From contig CAKRMH010000004.1 in NCBI GenBank assembly GCA_934364805.1, positions 1 to 64,000 of the forward strand: 64,000 nt of DNA, written 5' to 3'. Every line of letters starts with the position of its first letter. Position 1 is the stretch's first letter. Positions 42,322 through 50,860 of the stretch are shown here, piece by piece. The stretch is from an uncultured Lachnospiraceae bacterium (GTDB lineage: Bacteria; Bacillota; Clostridia; Lachnospirales; Lachnospiraceae). The notes beneath the pieces were generated by a model, which worked only from the letters and a program-made list of their open reading frames with translations, did not search any database and had not been told where the DNA came from. The position numbers and the translations under genes were made by a program.

Positions 42322-42990
42322 ATGGATGAGAAAATAAATCAAAAAATTATAAATGCATTTGAGATATGTCCGATTTTTCAGGGAATTGACTGGTCCTGTT
42401 TCCATCCTGTCTATCGCGAATTCCGAAGAAAACAGGAAATCTGTGATGTGGTTGATGGTGTTTCCTGTGTGGGAATCATTGGCAGTGGAGAAGCGGATGT
42501 GTATACCGTATCCGACGAACTGACGCAGCCAAATGTTTCAACACAGCATGCAGGGAGCATTTTCGGGATCTGTAACATCTTTTTGGACAGTGCGATGCCG
42601 ACAAAGCTTGTCTGCAAGGTACAGTGTGGTGTTGTGTTTATTCCGAAAGAAGAATTCCGGCAGCTGATCCACAGGGATGAAGAATTCCAGAGACGTTATC
42701 TTACGCTGTGCAATCAGAAGATCTTATATCTTGCACAGAAAATAGAATTGATGGGAATCAATTCCTGCAAGGGAAAGCTTGCATGTTATCTTCTTCGCAA
42801 TGCCAATCGGGAAGGAAACGTGCTTTTGGGCACATCCAAAGAGCAGTTTGCAAGATATTTAAATGTCAGCAGGGCAAGTCTGTTTCGGACGATTGCCGAT
42901 TTTACCGCCAGAAATCTGATCCGTTCGAAAGACAATCAGATTCAGATCATAAACAGAGATGGACTGGAAGCCATCAGAAAAGGAGAATGA
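42322..42990 (+). CDS. Crp/Fnr-family transcriptional regulator
   Basis: The 222-residue protein has an N-terminal cyclic-nucleotide-binding-like beta-barrel (about 10-125) and a C-terminal helix-turn-helix (about 145-215; TSKEQFARYLNVSRASLFRTIADF). Cysteines occur at the N-terminus and in the barrel, but not in the spacing of an FNR iron-sulfur cluster. RBS AAAGGAAA precedes ATG 42322. Five bases separate it from an ABC transporter operon that it probably controls. This type also includes HcpR, so the Crp/Fnr-type site before hcp (13673) may be one of its targets; that link is a guess. Confidence 0.88.
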   Translation: MDEKINQKIINAFEICPIFQGIDWSCFHPVYREFRRKQEICDVVDGVSCVGIIGSGEADVYTVSDELTQPNVSTQHAGSIFGICNIFLDSAMPTKLVCKVQCGVVFIPKEEFRQLIHRDEEFQRRYLTLCNQKILYLAQKIELMGINSCKGKLACYLLRNANREGNVLLGTSKEQFARYLNVSRASLFRTIADFTARNLIRSKDNQIQIINRDGLEAIRKGE

Positions 42991-42995
42991 AAAAG

Positions 42996-44042
42996 ATGAA
43001 AAAGAAATTATTGGCACTGGCACTGTCTGCAGTACTTGCAGCAGGTGCTTTGGCAGGATGTGGAGCGTCTGCAAAGGATCAAAACAGCGCAGATACGCAG
43101 AGTGCAGCGGATCAGGCTGTGACAGAAGAAAATACAGAAAGCACAGACGACACTCAGATCCGCCTTGGAGGATTAAAAGGACCGACATCCATGGGAATGG
43201 CAAAACTGATCCAGGATGCTTCCAACGGGGAATCAGATCTCAATGTTGATTTTACACTGGCTGCTTCCGCAGATGAACTGACACCGGCTTTTGTACAGGG
43301 TAATCTTGATATTATGGCGGTTCCGAGTAACCTTGCAAGTGTTCTTTATAATAAAACAGAAGGAAAAGCACAGGTTCTTGCGGTCAATACACTTGGGGTA
43401 TTGTATATTGTGGATACCGGTGATTCGGTAAAGAGTCTCTCTGATCTGAAAGGGAAGACAATTTATGCAACCGGACAGGGCGCAACTCCGGAATATTCCC
43501 TGAAATATCTGTTAAAAGAAAACGGACTGGATCCGGAAAAGGATGTTACGATCGAGTGGAAATCCGAGCCGACAGAAATTGTATCTGAGATGGCTGCATC
43601 TTCCGATGAAGTGATCGCAATGCTTCCACAGCCGTTTGTAACTGTGGCACAGAGTCAGGTAGAGGGATTAAATGTCGTAGTCAACCTGAATGATGAGTGG
43701 AATGCACTGGACAATGGAAGTTCCCTTGTTACCGGTGTGGTTGTAGTGCGCAGTGATTTCGCAAAGGAGCATCCGCAGCTTGTTTCTGAATTTATGGATG
43801 CATATCAGGCATCTACAGAGTTTGCCAACAATCATGTGGAGGAAGTTTCTAGCATGATCGAGGATCTGGATATTGTAAAAGCTCCGATTGCACAGAAAGC
43901 AATTCCACAGTGTAACATTACATATATGGAGGGAAGTTCAATGAAAGATGCGTTAGGCGGATATCTTGAGGTGCTGTATGAGCAGAACCCGGCAAGTATC
44001 GGCGGTGCACTTCCGGCGGACGATTTCTATTATGAAAGATAA
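42996..44042 (+). CDS. ABC transporter substrate-binding lipoprotein (SsuA/NMT1-like)
   Basis: The 348-residue protein has a lipoprotein signal peptide with LAGC at about residue 24, an acidic Gln/Asp/Glu-rich linker to about 50, and a periplasmic-binding fold of the NMT1/SsuA/ThiY type (GGLKGPTSMGMAKLI, LKGKTIYATGQGATPEYSLKYLL). Family members bind sulfonates, nitrate, or thiamine precursors; the substrate here is not evident. ATG 42996 is preferred because AGGAG is 10 bases upstream; ATG 42987 is too close. The frame is open far upstream, inside the regulator gene, but that is a shadow. Confidence 0.88.
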   Translation: MKKKLLALALSAVLAAGALAGCGASAKDQNSADTQSAADQAVTEENTESTDDTQIRLGGLKGPTSMGMAKLIQDASNGESDLNVDFTLAASADELTPAFVQGNLDIMAVPSNLASVLYNKTEGKAQVLAVNTLGVLYIVDTGDSVKSLSDLKGKTIYATGQGATPEYSLKYLLKENGLDPEKDVTIEWKSEPTEIVSEMAASSDEVIAMLPQPFVTVAQSQVEGLNVVVNLNDEWNALDNGSSLVTGVVVVRSDFAKEHPQLVSEFMDAYQASTEFANNHVEEVSSMIEDLDIVKAPIAQKAIPQCNITYMEGSSMKDALGGYLEVLYEQNPASIGGALPADDFYYER

Positions 44043-44808
44043 TCGTATTGGAACTCATAAAACAATATGGATAGAGAGAACGGCAGCAATCGCTGCCGTT
44101 CTTGTTGTGTGGGAAATCGCAGCACGTATGCTCGATCAGAAGATTCTTCTTGCATCTCCATGGGATGTTCTTCTGGCTTTTGGAGAACTTTTGCACACGC
44201 CGGAGTTTTATCAGGCAGTGGCAGGTTCGTTTCTTCATATTGCACAGGGATTTTTACTTGGACTGCTTGTGGGCAGCATCTGTGCGGTGATCAGCGCAAA
44301 GGTACATCTGATCGAAATCCTTTTATGGCCGTATATGGCAGCAGTGAAGGCTGCGCCGGTGGCTTCTTTTATCATTCTTTGTCTGGTATGGCTTTCCCCA
44401 TCCGGCTTATCGGTTTTTATCTCGTTTCTCATTGTAGTTCCGGTTGTGTATACCAATCTTTTGAATGGAATACGAAACCTTGATCCACAGATGAAAGAGT
44501 TCGCAAAGTGTTTTGAAATCCGTCCGTGGAAAAGACTGATCGGGATCGATCTTCCGCAGCTGCGGCCTTATATCGTGTCGTCCTTTGAGATCGCGATCGG
44601 AATGGCATGGAAGGCGGGCATTGCAGCGGAGGTTATCGGAACACCGGATGGATCGATCGGAAAAATGCTGTATCATGCGAAAATCTATCTTGCAACACCA
44701 GAGCTTTTTGCATGGACGCTTCTTGTTATTTTTATCAGTGTATTATTTGAAAAGGCAGTAACCGGTCTTTTGAGACTGGGATATCAGAGATTGGAGTATA
44801 GGATATGA
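44032..44808 (+). CDS. ABC transporter permease (SsuC/TauC-like)
   Basis: The 258-residue membrane protein has about six helices and the permease EAA-type loop (LNGIRNLDPQMKEFAKCFEIRPWKRLIGIDLPQLRPYIVS). It overlaps the binding-protein gene by 11 bases and the ATPase gene by four, so it is translationally coupled to both. The ribosome binding site is weak, in keeping with coupling. Confidence 0.88.
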   Translation: MKDNRIGTHKTIWIERTAAIAAVLVVWEIAARMLDQKILLASPWDVLLAFGELLHTPEFYQAVAGSFLHIAQGFLLGLLVGSICAVISAKVHLIEILLWPYMAAVKAAPVASFIILCLVWLSPSGLSVFISFLIVVPVVYTNLLNGIRNLDPQMKEFAKCFEIRPWKRLIGIDLPQLRPYIVSSFEIAIGMAWKAGIAAEVIGTPDGSIGKMLYHAKIYLATPELFAWTLLVIFISVLFEKAVTGLLRLGYQRLEYRI

Positions 44809-45425
44809 GTATCAGACTGCATAATTTAGAGTTTAATTATAAAGATCAGACCGTGATCACAGATCTGTCACTGGAGATCGCCGATGGCGGGATCTTATGT
44901 GTGATGGGCGAATCCGGCTGTGGGAAAACAACGCTGCTTGGTATTCTGACCGGAAGACTGAAACCTAAGAATGGTGAAATCCAGGGAATTTCCGGGAAAC
45001 GGATCGGTATGGTATTTCAGGAGAACCGGCTTCTGGAGGAGTTTTCCGCAGAAAGCAATATCCTTCTGGGGTGTGACAGGGGATTCTATCCATTCGACGG
45101 TGTGGATTCCAGACACTGGAAGAAAGCCGAAAAGAGAAAACACATAGACGAGCATCTCAGGATGGTCGGGCTGGAAGAAGCCTCCAAAGAGAAGGTAAAG
45201 AATCTTTCCGGCGGCATGAAGCGGAGAGTTGCTATCGTGCGTGCAATGATGTCAGATTGCGATATTTTAGTTATGGATGAGCCTTTTCAGGGGCTGGATG
45301 AAAAAAACCGGAGAAAGGCAATTGCGTATATCAGGCAGTATAAAGGAGAACGCACATTACTTCTCGTTACACATGAAAAGGAAGATGCACAGAGGCTGGG
45401 CGGAGTGCTTTTTCAAATGTCATAA
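44805..45425 (+). CDS. ABC transporter ATP-binding protein (SsuB-like, short)
   Basis: The 206-residue ATPase has Walker A GESGCGKTTLLG, Q-loop MVFQENRL, signature LSGGMKRRVAI, Walker B ILVMDEPFQGLDE and the switch His in VTHEKED. It ends soon after the switch region, some 40 residues shorter than SsuB or TauB. It completes the importer with the two preceding genes. Confidence 0.9.
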   Translation: MSIRLHNLEFNYKDQTVITDLSLEIADGGILCVMGESGCGKTTLLGILTGRLKPKNGEIQGISGKRIGMVFQENRLLEEFSAESNILLGCDRGFYPFDGVDSRHWKKAEKRKHIDEHLRMVGLEEASKEKVKNLSGGMKRRVAIVRAMMSDCDILVMDEPFQGLDEKNRRKAIAYIRQYKGERTLLLVTHEKEDAQRLGGVLFQMS

Positions 45426-45448
45426 GCGTATTTTTCTGAGTACATTGA

Positions 45449-45477
45449 TTGTAAATACAAAAAGGATGTGGTATAGT
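45449..45477 (+). promoter_or_regulatory. pan operon promoter
   Basis: TTGTAA (45449-45454) and TATAGT (45472-45477) are 17 bases apart. The transcript would have a leader of roughly 120 bases. Confidence 0.6.
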
Positions 45478-45479
45478 CT

Positions 45480-45500
45480 CTTTCGAACGGTATTCGAAAG
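45480..45500. promoter_or_regulatory. inverted repeat at the pan transcription start
   Basis: CTTTCGAA (45480-45487) and TTCGAAAG (45493-45500) pair perfectly around five bases. Its position over the expected transcription start suggests a repressor site, or the first hairpin of the leader. Confidence 0.5.
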
Positions 45501-45548
45501 AAACTGTATCGCAGAGGATGTGTTGTCACCCGAACAGAAGAGACAATG

Positions 45549-45580
45549 TCCGGCAGATACTCAAACGAGGTCCGACCGGA
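45549..45580 (+). promoter_or_regulatory. hairpin in the pan operon leader
   Basis: TCCGG (45549-45553) pairs with CCGGA (45576-45580), and CTC with GAG around AAAC at the tip, leaving a symmetric internal loop. It lies shortly before the panG start. An RNA motif named pan is known upstream of panB operons in Firmicutes; I cannot tell whether this is one. Confidence 0.35.
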
Positions 45581-45602
45581 TGGTCAGAAAGAAGGTGGTA
45601 GC

Positions 45603-46448
45603 ATGAGAATAGGAATCATAGGAGCAGGGCGTGTGGGCTGTTCGCTTGGAAAGTATTTCAGGCTGAAAGGAGCACATCTTGCAGGATATTATGATGCCAG
45701 TGCTGAGGCTTCCAAAGAAGCCGCAGAATTTACACAGACAGACTATTTTGAAACACTGGAACAGTTGGTGCGTGAATCAGAGATTCTGTTTATCACGACA
45801 CCGGATACATGGATTGTTCCGGTCTGGGAAGAAATAAAAGGACTGTCTCTTACGAATCAGATTATATGTCATTGTAGTGGCGCACTATCGTCCGATTCAT
45901 TTTCTGGAAGCGACGACATGGGGGTATCATGTTGTTCGGTTCATCCGATGTTACCGTTCAGTAACAAATTCTCATCATACGAACAATTAAATAAGGCTTT
46001 TTTTACGGTGGAGGGACAGCCTCGCGCGGTAGAGGTGATCTCGCGTTTTTTGGAGGCATTTGGAAACGAAGTCTGCCGGATCGACGGAGCATGTAAGCCT
46101 AAATATCATGCGGCAGCAAGCATACTGAGCAATCATGTGATCGCAGTGCTGGACACTGGATACCGGCTGCTTGAGGAATGCGGTTTTTCGCGGGAAGAAG
46201 CAGTACGTGCGACCGCAGAACTTGTGCGCCGCAATGTGGGAAATGTCCTGGAGAAAGGCTGCGAAGAGGCTCTGACCGGACCGATCGAACGTATGGATAC
46301 CGGGACTGTACAAAAACATCTGGACTGTTTAAGCAGCGAAGATGCAGGAATCTATCGTGCACTTGGAAGCCGTCTGGCTGATCTGGCTGAAAAGAAGCAT
46401 CCAGGGCAGGATTATGATGAGATGAGACGGATTATGGAAAGGAAATAA
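45603..46448 (+). CDS. panG: PanG-type ketopantoate reductase (Rossmann fold plus DUF2520)
   Basis: The 281-residue protein has an N-terminal NAD(P)-binding Rossmann fold (MRIGIIGAGRVGCSLGKYF) and a C-terminal helical DUF2520 domain (about 150-275; PKYHAAASILSNHVIAVLDTG). PanG, described in Francisella, is an alternative ketopantoate reductase replacing PanE, the NADPH-dependent step between PanB and PanC. It is the first gene of an uninterrupted panB-panC-panD operon that otherwise lacks this step, which supports the call. RBS AAGGTGG precedes ATG 45603; the in-frame ATG 45546 lies inside a leader hairpin. Confidence 0.8.
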   Translation: MRIGIIGAGRVGCSLGKYFRLKGAHLAGYYDASAEASKEAAEFTQTDYFETLEQLVRESEILFITTPDTWIVPVWEEIKGLSLTNQIICHCSGALSSDSFSGSDDMGVSCCSVHPMLPFSNKFSSYEQLNKAFFTVEGQPRAVEVISRFLEAFGNEVCRIDGACKPKYHAAASILSNHVIAVLDTGYRLLEECGFSREEAVRATAELVRRNVGNVLEKGCEEALTGPIERMDTGTVQKHLDCLSSEDAGIYRALGSRLADLAEKKHPGQDYDEMRRIMERK

Positions 46449-46450
46449 AA

Positions 46451-47278
46451 ATGAAAAACACAGTTGTAACATTTCAGGAAGCAAAGCAGAAAGGAGAGAA
46501 GCTTTCCATGCTGACAGCCTACGACTATTCTACCGCAAAGCTGATCGATGAGGCCGGCGTGAATGCAATTCTGGTAGGAGATTCGCTTGGAATGGTGGTC
46601 CTTGGTTATGAGGATACACTTTCTGTCACAATGGAAGATATGATCCATCACAGTGCTGCAGTTGCACGCGGAATCAAAGATACACTGCTGATCACAGACA
46701 TGCCGTTTATGTCTTACCAGACATCGGTATACGATGCAGTTGTCAATGCGGGAAGACTGGTGAAAGAAGGCCGTGCGCAGGCTGTGAAACTGGAAGGCGG
46801 CAAGGAAGTATGTCCACAGATCCGTGCAATCGTGAATGCATCTATTCCGGTTTGTGCACATCTTGGACTGACTCCGCAGTCAGTCAACGCATTTGGTGGA
46901 TTTAAAGTACAGGGAAAAGGGGAAGCAGCAGCACAGAAGCTTCTCGATGAGGCACGTGCCGTAGAAGAGGCTGGTGCATTCGCTCTTGTACTGGAATGTG
47001 TACCAAAAGCTCTGGCAGAAAAGATCACAGAAACCGTACATATTCCGACAATTGGAATCGGAGCCGGAGCCGGATGTGACGGACAGGTGCTGGTATATCA
47101 GGATATGCTTGCCATGTATGCCAATATGAAACCAAAATTTGTAAAGCAGTTTGCACAGGTCGGCGAAGAAATGAGAAATGCATTCGCAGCATATCGAAAG
47201 GAAGTTGCAGAGGGAACATTCCCTGGCGAGGAACATACTTTTAAGATGGACGAGAGCATTCTCGACCGCCTGTATTAG
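46451..47278 (+). CDS. panB: 3-methyl-2-oxobutanoate hydroxymethyltransferase
   Basis: The 275-residue enzyme adds hydroxymethyl from methylene-tetrahydrofolate to 2-ketoisovalerate, giving ketopantoate. Landmarks are MLTAYDYSTAKLIDEAGVNAILVGDSLGMV, VTMEDMIHHSAAV, VKLEGG, HLGLTPQS and IGIGAGAGCDGQVLV. It starts two bases after panG. The substrate 2-ketoisovalerate is shared with the leuA fusion protein at 2067. Confidence 0.97.
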   Translation: MKNTVVTFQEAKQKGEKLSMLTAYDYSTAKLIDEAGVNAILVGDSLGMVVLGYEDTLSVTMEDMIHHSAAVARGIKDTLLITDMPFMSYQTSVYDAVVNAGRLVKEGRAQAVKLEGGKEVCPQIRAIVNASIPVCAHLGLTPQSVNAFGGFKVQGKGEAAAQKLLDEARAVEEAGAFALVLECVPKALAEKITETVHIPTIGIGAGAGCDGQVLVYQDMLAMYANMKPKFVKQFAQVGEEMRNAFAAYRKEVAEGTFPGEEHTFKMDESILDRLY

Positions 47279-47291
47279 GAAGGAGCAGAAA

Positions 47292-48137
47292 ATGAAGATA
47301 TACGGAGAAATTGATAAAGTAAGAGCAGAAGTAAAAGCATGGAAAAGAGAAGGAAAAACAGTCGGATTTGTTCCAACGATGGGATATCTGCATGAAGGAC
47401 ACAAAAGTCTGATTGACGCAGCAAGACGAGAAAATGATAAGGTGGTTGTCAGCATTTTTGTAAATCCAATGCAGTTTGGACCAAACGAGGATCTGGCAAG
47501 TTATCCAAGAGATATGGAGCATGATGCAAAACTTTGTGAGGATGCAGGAGTGGACATTATTTTTCATCCGGAACCGGAAGAAATGTATGATGACGGATTC
47601 TGTTCTTATGTGGACATGAATGGACTTACCACAGAACTTTGTGGGAAAACCCGTCCGATCCATTTCCGTGGAGTTCAGACCGTTGTATTGAAATTATTCC
47701 ATATCGTCACACCGGACCGTGCATATTTTGGTCAGAAGGATGCACAGCAGCTGGCGGTGATCCGTCGTATGGTCAAGGATCTGAATGTTGATACCAAAAT
47801 TATCGGCTGCCCGATCGTGCGTGAAGCAGACGGTCTTGCAAAGAGTTCGAGAAATACATATCTGAGTCCGGAAGAAAGACAGGCGGCTCTGGTATTAAGT
47901 CGCAGCTTAAAAACAGGAAAGGCTCTGGTAGATCAGGGAGAGACGGACGCTTCTGTTATCCGTGCAGCGATTACAGAAGAACTTGAAAAAGAGCCACTTG
48001 CCAAAATTGATTATGTGGATGTCGTTGATTTTGATACCATCACACCGGTACAAAAACTCACCGGATCCGTACTCGTGGCAATAGCGGTTTATATTGGAAA
48101 AACACGTCTTATTGATAATTTTATCGTTGAAAAGTAA
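47292..48137 (+). CDS. panC: pantothenate synthetase
   Basis: The 281-residue ligase joins pantoate and beta-alanine with ATP. Landmarks are VGFVPTMGYLHEGHKSLIDAA, VVSIFVNPMQFGPNEDLASYPRD, FHPEPEEMY, FRGVQTVVLKLFHIV, YFGQKDAQQLAVIRRMV and GLAKSSRNTYLS. ATG 47292 has AAGGAGC upstream; the frame is open further upstream through the end of panB but without family match. Confidence 0.97.
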   Translation: MKIYGEIDKVRAEVKAWKREGKTVGFVPTMGYLHEGHKSLIDAARRENDKVVVSIFVNPMQFGPNEDLASYPRDMEHDAKLCEDAGVDIIFHPEPEEMYDDGFCSYVDMNGLTTELCGKTRPIHFRGVQTVVLKLFHIVTPDRAYFGQKDAQQLAVIRRMVKDLNVDTKIIGCPIVREADGLAKSSRNTYLSPEERQAALVLSRSLKTGKALVDQGETDASVIRAAITEELEKEPLAKIDYVDVVDFDTITPVQKLTGSVLVAIAVYIGKTRLIDNFIVEK

Positions 48138-48150
48138 TTGGGAGAGAAAA

Positions 48151-48546
48151 ATGAATTATACAATGTTAAAAGGAAAGATCCATCGCGCAATCGTAAAACA
48201 GGCAGATCTGAATTATGTCGGAAGTATTACGGTGGATACCGAACTGCTTGAAGCAGCCGGGATTTTAGAATATGAAATGGTACAGATCGTTGATGTTGAG
48301 AATGGAAACCGTTTTGAAACCTACACGATCGCAGGGGAACCGGGCTCTGGAATGATCTGCTTAAACGGTGCTGCCGCAAGACAGGTGGCAGTCGGTGATC
48401 ATGTCATCCTTATGTGTTATGCACAGATGACACCGGAGGAAGCTGCAAACCATCATCCAAAGGTCGTATTTGTGGATGATAAGAACCAGATCGCACGTGT
48501 GACAAACTATGAAAAACACGGTAAGCTGACGGAAGATTTTATATAA
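48151..48546 (+). CDS. panD: aspartate 1-decarboxylase
   Basis: The 131-residue proenzyme makes beta-alanine from aspartate. Self-cleavage at the Gly-Ser bond in NYVGSITVD creates the pyruvoyl cofactor. Other landmarks are MLKGKIHRA, NGAAARQVAVGDHVILMCYA. ATG 48151 follows GGGAGAG. It ends the pan operon; no terminator is visible after it. Confidence 0.96.
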   Translation: MNYTMLKGKIHRAIVKQADLNYVGSITVDTELLEAAGILEYEMVQIVDVENGNRFETYTIAGEPGSGMICLNGAAARQVAVGDHVILMCYAQMTPEEAANHHPKVVFVDDKNQIARVTNYEKHGKLTEDFI

Positions 48547-48641
48547 TACAGTCCGTTTGGGAAAAATCCGCTCTATACAGGAAGTTGATCTTTTGTTATA
48601 CTTGATTTAACTATGTATTTTGATATATGAGGAAAAGATCG

Positions 48642-49604
48642 ATGAAAAGAAATAAATGGTTAACACCAATTCTGGCAGGACTCACTGCAGTCCTGCTTTT
48701 AAGCGGATGCGAAAATGAAAAAGAAAAGAACATGGAAGCCTACCGCCAGTATGGAATCAACTGTATGGAGCAGGAGGACTATGATGGAGCATTAAAGGCT
48801 TTTCAGAAAGCACTCGATCAGTCTAATGGAAAGATCGGAAAGAAAGAACTGGACATCTGTTATTACAAAGCAGAAGCACAGTATCGTTCTGGAGATAGTG
48901 ACGCAGCACTAGGCACCTACAATTCGATTATTTCATATGATAAAAATGCGGCAGATGCGTATTATCTGAGAGGAAATCTTTATTATGCGCTCGGCGATGG
49001 AGAGAAAGCAGCAGAGGATTATCAGAAAGCTGTCAGTGCAGATAAAGATAATTATGAGCTTTACATTGGAATTTATGAGTCTCTTGCAGCCAATGGACAG
49101 GAGTCAGATGGAGAAACCTATTTAAATGATGCTTTAAAGATCAAAGGTGACAAAGAAAACGACAATCTGCAGAAGGGCCGGATATACCTGCTTTTAAATG
49201 ATTATGATCATGCAAAGACATGTCTGCAAAAGGCATTGGATGCAGGAAACACAGATGCCAATTTCTATCTGTCACAGGTAAGTGAGGCAACTGGAGACAG
49301 TGATGCTGCGGATTCGTATGTGCAGGCTTACCTCGACAGTGGAAATGTCGATTCCGAGGATATGTATGAGATCGGAAAGCAGCAGATGGACAAAGGGGAT
49401 TACGATCATGCAGTGACTTATTTTGAGGCAGGTCTTGCAATGGATGAAGTCCCGAACAAACAGGCATTGATGAAAAAATGCATTGCGGCATATGAATATA
49501 AAAACGATTTTGAATCAGCAAAAAAGATGATGGCGGATTACGTGGAGGCATACCCGGATGACCAGGATGCAGCCAGGGAATATGTTTTTCTGCAGACAAG
49601 ATAA
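48642..49604 (+). CDS. TPR-repeat lipoprotein
   Basis: The 320-residue protein has a lipoprotein signal peptide with LLSGC at about residue 23 and then a chain of tetratricopeptide-like helical pairs (for example YGINCMEQEDYDGALKAFQKALDQS, ADAYYLRGNLYYALGDGEKAAEDYQKAVSA, YDHAVTYFEAGLAMDE). It should sit on the outer face of the cytoplasmic membrane as a protein-interaction scaffold. ATG 48642 follows GAGGAAAAG. hflX begins nine bases later, suggesting one transcript. Confidence 0.83.
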   Translation: MKRNKWLTPILAGLTAVLLLSGCENEKEKNMEAYRQYGINCMEQEDYDGALKAFQKALDQSNGKIGKKELDICYYKAEAQYRSGDSDAALGTYNSIISYDKNAADAYYLRGNLYYALGDGEKAAEDYQKAVSADKDNYELYIGIYESLAANGQESDGETYLNDALKIKGDKENDNLQKGRIYLLLNDYDHAKTCLQKALDAGNTDANFYLSQVSEATGDSDAADSYVQAYLDSGNVDSEDMYEIGKQQMDKGDYDHAVTYFEAGLAMDEVPNKQALMKKCIAAYEYKNDFESAKKMMADYVEAYPDDQDAAREYVFLQTR

Positions 49605-49612
49605 GGAGCATT

Positions 49613-50860
49613 ATGGCAGAAGCGTTTGAGTTGGAAGAATTACAGGAAAAAGTAATACTGGTAGGAGTCAGCGAACAGGAGGGAGACGATGCAGAAGATT
49701 CCCTTGTTGAGCTTGCAGAACTTGTCAGGACAGCGGGAGCGCAGGTGGTTGGGACACTGATCCAGAAACGTGAACTGATCCATCCGGGAACTTATGTGGG
49801 AACCGGTAAGGTGGCAGAGATTGCAGAACTGATCGAACAGACCGGTGCGACAGGCATAGTCTGTGATGATGAGCTTTCTCCTGCACAGCTTAAGAATCTG
49901 GAGGACCAGCTTCAGACAAAAGTAATGGATCGCACACTGATCATTCTTGATATTTTTGCTGACCGTGCGACAACCAGTGAGGGTAAGATCCAGGTCGAAC
50001 TTGCACAGTTAAAATACCGGATGAGCCGTCTGACCGGACTTGGAAGAGCCATGTCCCGTCTTGGAGGTGGAATCGGAACAAGAGGTCCTGGAGAGAAAAA
50101 GCTTGAGATTGACCGAAGACTGATCAAGGACCGCATTGCCCAGCTGAACCGTGAACTGAAAGAAGTGCAGAAGCACAGAGATGTTGCCAGGGCACAGCGT
50201 ACCAAAAATCAGATCCCGGTTGTAGCAATCGTGGGTTATACGAATGCCGGAAAATCCACACTGTTAAATCATCTGACGGATGCAGGAGTCCTTGAGGAAG
50301 ATAAGTTATTTGCTACACTGGATCCGACGACCCGTCTTCTGGAACTTTCTGGAAGACAGCAGGTGCTTTTGACGGATACAGTCGGATTTATCCGTAAGCT
50401 CCCACATCACCTGATCGAAGCATTTAAAAGCACGCTTGAAGAGGCAAAATATGCAGACGTTATCTTTCATGTAGTAGATGCATCCAACCCACAGAGGGAT
50501 AAACAGATGCACATCGTGTATGAGACGCTTGATCAGCTTGGGGTAAAGGATAAAACGGTGGTAACACTGTTTAATAAACAGGATCTTCGAACTGATGATG
50601 AACCAATGCATGATTTTCGTGCAGACCATACCTTGGCGGTTTCGGCGGCAAAGAATGAAGGGTTAGAAGAACTCAAAGAATTATTATCTGAGATTTTAAG
50701 AGAAGATAAAATCTATATTGAACGTGTAATCCCATATGCGGATGCAGGAATGATCCAGATGATCCGCAAACAGGGAGAACTGATATCAGAAGAATATGAG
50801 GCAGACGGCATTGCAGTCAAGGCTTACATACCGATGGAGGTATATGGTAAGCTTCCTTAA
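49613..50860 (+). CDS. hflX: ribosome-associated GTPase HflX
   Basis: The 415-residue HflX splits stalled or hibernating ribosomes. The N-terminal HflX domain has the glycine-rich GGGIGTRGPGEKKLEIDRR segment. The G domain (from about residue 203) has GYTNAGKSTLLN, DTVGFIRKLPHHLIEAFKSTLEE and FNKQD. RBS AAGGAGC precedes the ATG. Its stop overlaps the end of the convergent FadR-type gene by four bases. Confidence 0.95.
   Translation: MAEAFELEELQEKVILVGVSEQEGDDAEDSLVELAELVRTAGAQVVGTLIQKRELIHPGTYVGTGKVAEIAELIEQTGATGIVCDDELSPAQLKNLEDQLQTKVMDRTLIILDIFADRATTSEGKIQVELAQLKYRMSRLTGLGRAMSRLGGGIGTRGPGEKKLEIDRRLIKDRIAQLNRELKEVQKHRDVARAQRTKNQIPVVAIVGYTNAGKSTLLNHLTDAGVLEEDKLFATLDPTTRLLELSGRQQVLLTDTVGFIRKLPHHLIEAFKSTLEEAKYADVIFHVVDASNPQRDKQMHIVYETLDQLGVKDKTVVTLFNKQDLRTDDEPMHDFRADHTLAVSAAKNEGLEELKELLSEILREDKIYIERVIPYADAGMIQMIRKQGELISEEYEADGIAVKAYIPMEVYGKLP

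Noticed and set aside
42708..42995. N-terminal extension of the substrate-binding protein into the Crp/Fnr gene
   Set aside because: The stretch is out of frame with the regulator and not family-like, whereas a signal peptide with lipobox starts at 42996 behind AGGAG.
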